A stretch of DNA of 64,000 bases from positions 396,917 to 460,916 of the forward strand of contig NZ_KE386952.1 in NCBI RefSeq assembly GCF_000429785.1, read 5' to 3'. Position numbers and translations under genes: made by a program. The notes beneath the pieces are model-generated. The model saw only the letters and a list, made by a program, of their open reading frames with translations, was not told where the DNA came from and did no database searches. The DNA is from Chitinibacter tainanensis DSM 15459 (GTDB taxonomy: Bacteria > Pseudomonadota > Gammaproteobacteria > Burkholderiales > Chitinibacteraceae). Shown here one piece after another: positions 60,272 through 64,000 of the stretch. How positions within the stretch are numbered: position 1 is the stretch's first letter; each line of letters opens with the position of its first letter.

Positions 60272-60841
60272 ATGTCACGCGTGGTGGTTTTCCTTGCCGG
60301 CTGTTTGGCCAGCACCAGCTTATGGGCGGCCCAGCCCAGTTTTTCTTGCAGCCAGACGCAACATGCGATGGAAAAACTGATCTGCCAAGATGCCGAATTA
60401 GCCCAGCTCGATACTGAATTGGCGCAGGCCTATCTGATCGCCCGCCAGAAACTCAGCCCGCAAGCGGCCAAAGCCTTGCCCGCGGCTCAGCGCCGTTGGC
60501 TGCAAAAGCGCAATCGTTGTGCGCAGGCAAGCGAACCGAAAGCCTGTGCCACTCGCCTGTATCAGCGCCGTATTACCGAGCTAAAACTGCACAGCCAGCA
60601 GCTGCCCGAGCCGGCAACCGTGACCTATGATTGCGGCCAGGCGCCAACTATTTACGCGCGTTTTTACAATGATCTGGATAGCGCGGTGGCGCTAGAGCGA
60701 GAGCAGGAAAAAGTACTGCTGTGGAGCCAGCCCGCCGCCAGCGGGGCGCGCTATGGCAATGCCTCGATCGAATTTTGGGAGCATCATGGCGAGGCGCTGG
60801 TGAATTGGCATCGGCAAAGCTTTACCTGCAAACCGCGCTAG
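60272..60841 (+). CDS. Exported double lysozyme inhibitor, LprI-MliC fusion
   Basis: A 189-residue exported protein (signal peptide 1-19, LAGCLASTSLWA; AGGAG 6 nt before the ATG). Residues about 20-105 are an LprI/DUF1311 domain: SCSQTQHAMEKLICQDAELAQLDTELAQAY (in pieces), LPAAQRRWLQKRNRC. Residues about 110-189 match MliC, a c-type lysozyme inhibitor: VTYDCGQAPTIYARFYN, SGARYGNASIEFWEHHGEA and a final SFTCK. Two distinct lysozyme-inhibitor modules in one chain suggest protection against muramidases of animals, predators or rivals. The TAG stop directly adjoins a 49-bp element. Confidence 0.85.
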   Translation: MSRVVVFLAGCLASTSLWAAQPSFSCSQTQHAMEKLICQDAELAQLDTELAQAYLIARQKLSPQAAKALPAAQRRWLQKRNRCAQASEPKACATRLYQRRITELKLHSQQLPEPATVTYDCGQAPTIYARFYNDLDSAVALEREQEKVLLWSQPAASGARYGNASIEFWEHHGEALVNWHRQSFTCKPR

Positions 60842-60890
60842 GGGTATCGGGTTGTAGCCAATATTTCGCATAGCCTACATAGCTATACCA
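60842..60890. repeat. 49-bp element, copy 16 (right end ATACCA)
   Basis: GGGTATCGGG to AGCTATACCA, 49 bp, immediately after the TAG of the LprI-MliC gene. It shares GTATC-N7-AGCCAATAT with the copy in the KAS III linker. Confidence 0.65.
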
Positions 60891-60915
60891 AGGCAGGTAT
60901 ATCGACTGCAGACGC

Positions 60916-60948
60916 AAAAAAGCCGCTCGATCACGAGCGGCTTTTGCT
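60916..60948. terminator. Bidirectional terminator
   Basis: AAAAGCCGCTCG-ATCA-CGAGCGGCTTTT, 12-bp perfect stem with A and T tracts, between the convergent LprI-MliC and DUF1993 genes. Confidence 0.92.
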
Positions 60949-60958
60949 TGTTTGGCAC

Positions 60959-61456
60959 TTAAACCGGGCCGAGGAAATCGGCCTTGCCCACATTCACGCC
61001 ATTACTGCGCAACAAAGCGTAGGCCGTGGTGAGGTGGAAATACAGATTCGGCGCCACAAATTGCTGCACATACACCGGGGCACTCATCGGGTTGGGCAAA
61101 AAGGAAAGCTGAATGGTTTTTTCCGCCGCTGCCGCGAACGCGCTTTCTGGCACGCTGGCGATAAATTCTCGCGTGGCGGCAATGCGCTGCTTGAGCTCGG
61201 CAAAGGTTTTTTCCTGATCTTCATGCTTGGGCGCAGTGGTACCCGAGAGGCGTGCTACCGCAAATTTGGTGGTGTCACACACGATCTGGATTTGCTTCAC
61301 AAAGGGCAGCATATCGGGTGCCAGACGCAAACCCAGCATGGTTTCGTCACTCACTTGCTTAAGTGCGGCATATTCCACCGCTTTATCCAGCAAATGATCC
61401 AGCTGCTGCAACGCACGTTCATACACGGGTACGGTGATCTGATAGTAACTAAACAT
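60959..61456 (-). CDS. DUF1993-family protein
   Basis: A 165-residue protein from ATG at 61456 (GGGAGG 5 nt upstream); the longer frame is not needed. FSYYQITVPVYERALQQLDHLLDKAVEYA, then LGLRLAPDMLPFVKQIQIVCDTTKFAVARL, and FVAPNLYFHLTTAYALLRSNGVNVGKADFLG are the three conserved blocks of DUF1993, a DinB-like four-helix bundle with unknown function. Some members are near thiol-dependent enzymes. Co-directional with the kinase-like gene 63 nt upstream. Confidence 0.9.
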   Translation of the reverse strand: MFSYYQITVPVYERALQQLDHLLDKAVEYAALKQVSDETMLGLRLAPDMLPFVKQIQIVCDTTKFAVARLSGTTAPKHEDQEKTFAELKQRIAATREFIASVPESAFAAAAEKTIQLSFLPNPMSAPVYVQQFVAPNLYFHLTTAYALLRSNGVNVGKADFLGPV

Positions 61457-61519
61457 CCAAGCCTCCCAGCCAATCAAGCCACCCGCACCATGCGGGCGTA
61501 CTGCCAACAGCATTGTGGC

Positions 61520-62098
61520 TTAAGCGCCCAGATTCAAGTTTTCTAGCGTATTGATGGCGCCATGCCACATACCCCCAGCTTGTATTGCCTGTAGGATTAT
61601 TTCAGCTGCTGCCTGCGGGCTAATACCCGTGGTATCAATCGTGAGGTCATAATGCATCTGCTGATGCACGCGCGGATATTCCCACGCGGCCTGGCCTGCC
61701 GCCCGATCGCCGCGCGCGGTTTCGCGCCGCACCAGCTCATCCAGCGCACAATCCACGCCCACCAACAGCACCGGATAACCGGCCAGCTCAGTCAAGAGCT
61801 CGGCTTTTTCATCGCTGTCGCACCAGGCATTGTCCAGCAGCAAACGGCAGCCCGCTTGCAAGAGGCCCGGTAGCGCATAGTGATAAGCGCGCACCAGCTG
61901 GGCAAAATCATAGCCGCTGCGCGTAATCACCCGGCCGCTTTGCAAGGCGGCCAGATCGCTCTTCGGCAAGCCATCGAGCAGGCTATCAATGCTGAAATTC
62001 AGGTATTGCACCGGCAATAGCTCTTGCAGCGCGCGGGCCAGCGCCGTTTTACCGCTGCTGCTACAGCCATTTAAAACAATCACTTGTGGGTAATTCAT
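61520..62098 (-). CDS. Chloramphenicol phosphotransferase-like P-loop protein
   Basis: A 192-residue nucleoside-kinase-fold protein: Walker A NGCSSSGKTALARAL, then FSIDSLLDGLPKSD with the catalytic Asp region, LLLDNAWCDSD, and VGVDCALDELVRRETARGDRAAG (lid with Arg). The WEYPRVHQQMHYDLTIDTT segment is typical of the CPT family (PF07931), whose best-known member phosphorylates chloramphenicol. Most homologues have unknown substrates, so resistance should not be assumed. A degenerate 49-bp element lies within the coding region (61580-61628). Confidence 0.85.
   Translation of the reverse strand: MNYPQVIVLNGCSSSGKTALARALQELLPVQYLNFSIDSLLDGLPKSDLAALQSGRVITRSGYDFAQLVRAYHYALPGLLQAGCRLLLDNAWCDSDEKAELLTELAGYPVLLVGVDCALDELVRRETARGDRAAGQAAWEYPRVHQQMHYDLTIDTTGISPQAAAEIILQAIQAGGMWHGAINTLENLNLGA
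61580..61628. repeat. 49-bp element, copy 17, inside the kinase-like gene
   Basis: TTGTATTGCCTG to GGGCTAATACCC, 49 bp; left hexamer TTGTAT, right perfect, inner TGCC present. It encodes part of the C-terminal helix (SPQAAAEIILQAIQAG). Confidence 0.45.
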
Positions 62099-62112
62099 TG
62101 TCGCTACTCAAG

Positions 62113-62136
62113 CAAAACCCGCCAGCGGCGGGTTAG
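62113..62136 (-). terminator. Terminator of thiD (minus strand)
   Basis: On the minus strand AACCCGCC-GCT-GGCGGGTT followed by TTGC: an 8-bp stem with a short T run, between thiD and the kinase-like gene, which starts 14 nt later. Confidence 0.65.
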
Positions 62137-62176
62137 GGGAAGACAAAGGCGATGGAAATCGTGCTGAGGAACCCGA

Positions 62177-63046
62177 TTACTGCAGGCTTTTGGGCGCCTG
62201 CTCATCAAATTCAATCACCGTGGTGGGGTTTTCCTCAGCTGGCGGGCGCGCCCAGAACAGGCGATCCGGAATCAAAAAGCCCATCCCGGGGCGGAAGGCC
62301 TGGCTCAGAGCCTGGAAGGTGTATTCCTGCGCTTCCTGCACCGCCACCAGCATTTCAGCGCCATTGGCCATCGCACCGGCAATGGCCGACGCCAGCGTCG
62401 CACCCGCACCATGAAAACTGCCCGGCAAACGCTCGCGGCTATCCGAATGCACCCGCCCCAGTCGGCTAAACAGGGTATTGATCACTTTGGCGGTTTTTTC
62501 GTGCGAACCGGTGATCAGCACATATTCGCCACCGTATTGCAGCATGCGCTGGGCCGCGGCATCCAGCGGCAGATCTTCTTGCTCTTCCGGGTCTTCCGAG
62601 CCGAGCTTGCGCGCATCATCGCTATTGCACACGACCAAATAAGTGTGCGGCAGCATCAGCTCGCGCATCGCGCTGGCCAGGTCTTCCGGCGCCAGCTCTT
62701 CGCCGCGACCCATACTGAATACCGGCTCTAAAATCAGCGGAATATCCGGGTAATCTGAGGCAATTTCGGCGATCACCGCCAAATTCTCGATACTGCCCAC
62801 CATGCCCACTTTGATGGCATCAATTTTGATGTCTTCGAGGATAAAGCGGGCTTGTTCATCCACCAGCTCGCTATCCACGGCCTGAAACGATTGCACGCCG
62901 GCGGTATCTTGGACAGTCATGGCGGTAATGACCGGCAAACTGTGGCAGCCCAGCGAAGCCAGCGCGAGCAAATCGGCCATCAGGCCAGCGCCTCCGGAAG
63001 GATCATTGGCAGCAAAGACCAGCACGGTCGGTGGGGTAGGCATCAT
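62177..63046 (-). CDS. thiD: Hydroxymethylpyrimidine phosphate kinase ThiD (variant active site)
   Basis: A 289-residue ribokinase-fold protein with VFAANDPSGGAGLMADLLALASLG, MTVQDTAGVQSFQAVDSELVDEQ, IKIDAIKVGMVGS and an ending helix. ThiD phosphorylates HMP-P to HMP-PP in thiamine synthesis. Here the anion-hole/catalytic loop reads HGAGATLASAIAGAM; the canonical HGTGC(T/S)LSSA Cys is Ala. The usual DPVMVAKSG segment is replaced by LEPVFSMGRGEELAP. The C-terminal 35 residues (FRPGMGFLIPDRLFWARP and after) exceed the typical length. It may be a variant ThiD or a paralogue with another substrate. No other thi genes are near. Confidence 0.85.
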   Translation of the reverse strand: MMPTPPTVLVFAANDPSGGAGLMADLLALASLGCHSLPVITAMTVQDTAGVQSFQAVDSELVDEQARFILEDIKIDAIKVGMVGSIENLAVIAEIASDYPDIPLILEPVFSMGRGEELAPEDLASAMRELMLPHTYLVVCNSDDARKLGSEDPEEQEDLPLDAAAQRMLQYGGEYVLITGSHEKTAKVINTLFSRLGRVHSDSRERLPGSFHGAGATLASAIAGAMANGAEMLVAVQEAQEYTFQALSQAFRPGMGFLIPDRLFWARPPAEENPTTVIEFDEQAPKSLQ

Positions 63047-63203
63047 AAGCGCTCAAAAAGCCAGCAAAAAGAGTTTAAAATCGAACGACACTGCGCCAGA
63101 TTGGCCAGCAATAAAGTGGCCTGTTGCCCCGGTTAGAAGGCTTGAAAAAGCAGCCGGCAGCAGGAATCTGGAATTCTAAACTACTTAAGCCCGGTTGACG
63201 CTG

Positions 63204-63368
63204 ATGAAAAAATATATGTGCCTGATTTGTGCCTTTATCTACGACGAGGCCGCTGGCCGTCCGGAAGACAATATTGCTCCGGGCACCAAATGGGAAGACG
63301 TGCCGATGAACTGGACCTGTCCGGATTGCGGCGCACGCAAAGATGATTTCGAGATGGTGGAAATTTGA
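63204..63368 (+). CDS. Rubredoxin
   Basis: A 54-residue protein starting at ATG 63204 (no strong ribosome-binding site). Four iron-binding cysteines are in place: C6 and C9 in YMCLICAF and C39 and C42 in [10 protein letters not shown], with IYDEAAG and PGTKWEDVP as the conserved core. It is a one-electron carrier, in betaproteobacteria often partner of alkane hydroxylase, rubredoxin reductase or superoxide reductase. It is divergent from thiD and lies 8 nt before the M48 peptidase gene, so they are probably co-transcribed. Confidence 0.95.
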   Translation: MKKYMCLICAFIYDEAAGRPEDNIAPGTKWEDVPMNWTCPDCGARKDDFEMVEI

Positions 63369-63376
63369 GGTTCCCC

Positions 63377-64000
63377 ATGCGTAAAACTGTCGTCGCCCTG
63401 CTCACCGCGGCCTTGTTGGCCGGCTGCCAGCAGGTCAACACCACCCAAGGTGGCGCTGTGGGCGCCACACGTACGCAAAAAATGAGCAAATTGCTCTCCA
63501 GCGAGCAGGTTGATCAAATGGCGGCCGCGGCATATAGCGAAACCCTGGGCAAAGCGCGGCAAAAAGGCGTGTTGCTGCCCGCCAGTGACCCCACTGTGCA
63601 GCGGGTGAAAGCCATTGCCAACCGGCTGATTCCACAAACCGCGGTATTTCGCCCCGACGCGCCGCAATGGCGCTGGGAAGTGAATGTCGAGCGCAATCCG
63701 CAGCTCAATGCCTATTGCATGGCCGGTGGCAAAATCATGTTTTTCACCGGCATTATCGAGCGTTTGCAGCTCAGCGACGATGAAATCGCCCAGATCATGG
63801 GCCATGAAATCAGTCACGCACTGCGCGAGCACAGCCGCGAGCGGATGAGCGAGGAATACAACAAACAGCTCGGCCTGCGCGGAATTTCGATTGCGGCCTC
63901 TTTGCTCGGTGGCGGTAAATACGATGACGTAACCAATGCGGCTTTAGGCATTGGCAGTCAGGCTTATGATGTGGCACTGGCTTTGCCCAATAGCCGCACG
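63377..64000 (+). CDS. M48-family metallopeptidase lipoprotein (partial)
   Basis: A reading frame open to the right window edge (208 residues seen). It begins MRKTVVALLTAALLAGCQQ, a lipoprotein signal with lipobox LAGC. The peptidase core has NPQLNAYCMAGGKIMFFTGII, IMGHEISHALREHSRERMS (HEISH zinc motif). It resembles outer-membrane M48 proteases LoiP/YcaL and YggG that degrade damaged outer-membrane proteins. The third metal ligand lies beyond the window. It follows rubredoxin by 8 nt. Confidence 0.9.
   Translation, partial: MRKTVVALLTAALLAGCQQVNTTQGGAVGATRTQKMSKLLSSEQVDQMAAAAYSETLGKARQKGVLLPASDPTVQRVKAIANRLIPQTAVFRPDAPQWRWEVNVERNPQLNAYCMAGGKIMFFTGIIERLQLSDDEIAQIMGHEISHALREHSRERMSEEYNKQLGLRGISIAASLLGGGKYDDVTNAALGIGSQAYDVALALPNSRT

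Noticed and set aside
61520-62098. Chloramphenicol resistance gene
   Set aside because: Only the fold is shared; most relatives have no resistance activity and the substrate-binding residues cannot be confirmed.
1-64000. tRNA, rRNA, IS elements or prophage
   Set aside because: No cloverleaf-like sequence, ribosomal RNA motif, transposase or phage gene was recognised on either strand.

Overview
The window is a GC-rich, densely coded piece of a betaproteobacterial chromosome, most likely a chitin-degrading member of the Neisseriales (Chitinibacteraceae/Chromobacteriaceae type). This rests on the DksA variant with a broken zinc finger, a BPSS1780-type membrane protein, DUF2061/DUF2721/DUF2917 proteins, the parE/parC style, and a secreted metalloprotease with two chitin-binding modules joined by Thr-Pro linkers. 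No tRNA, rRNA, phage, IS element or CRISPR array was seen. Four near-perfect parS sites lie within 32 kb, so the segment is probably close to the replication origin.

Layout. 1-7.5 kb: ruvA (cut by the window edge), ruvC, a TonB-like protein, a cytochrome c, dksA, a Fur-family regulator, DAHP synthase, cheD, a COG0523 metallochaperone GTPase and azoreductase. 7.5-19 kb: accessory metabolism with several LysR regulators divergent from small redox or isomerase genes, a TDT-family transporter, an MgtC-like protein, fructosamine kinase, a gene-poor stretch with DnaA-box-like sites, and a hairpin-rich insert between direct repeats. 19-25 kb: a compact cluster (AraC regulator, sterol-desaturase-type hydroxylase, fatty acid desaturase, a KAS III fused to a heme-oxygenase-like diiron oxidase, an unrecognised partner protein, and a lipoyl-like protein lacking its lysine) that looks like an undescribed lipid-derived metabolite pathway. 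25-36 kb: ackA, dgkA, an AlgZ/AlgR-type two-component pair, comM, parE, an OmpR-type two-component system. 36-46 kb: a frameshifted repeat protein, GST genes, an HDOD protein, an NfeD/SPFH pair, a zinc-binding soluble chemoreceptor, a nucleoside deoxyribosyltransferase broken by an in-frame TAG, and an amino-acid binding protein. 46-64 kb: parC, a D,D-carboxypeptidase, the chitin-binding metalloprotease, NAD salvage genes (pncA-like, pncB), a FIST/hybrid-kinase/HD-GYP signalling operon, an LprI-MliC double lysozyme inhibitor, a kinase-like gene, thiD, rubredoxin and the start of an M48 peptidase.

The most striking non-gene signal is a family of short elements, each exactly 49 bp, with ends GGGTAT and ATACCC (inner arms WGCC and GGCW). 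I count 17 copies, six with both hexamers perfect, where chance predicts about 0.004. Most sit just after genes and some overlap the stop codon; four lie inside genes, including the linker that joins the two halves of the KAS III-oxidase fusion.
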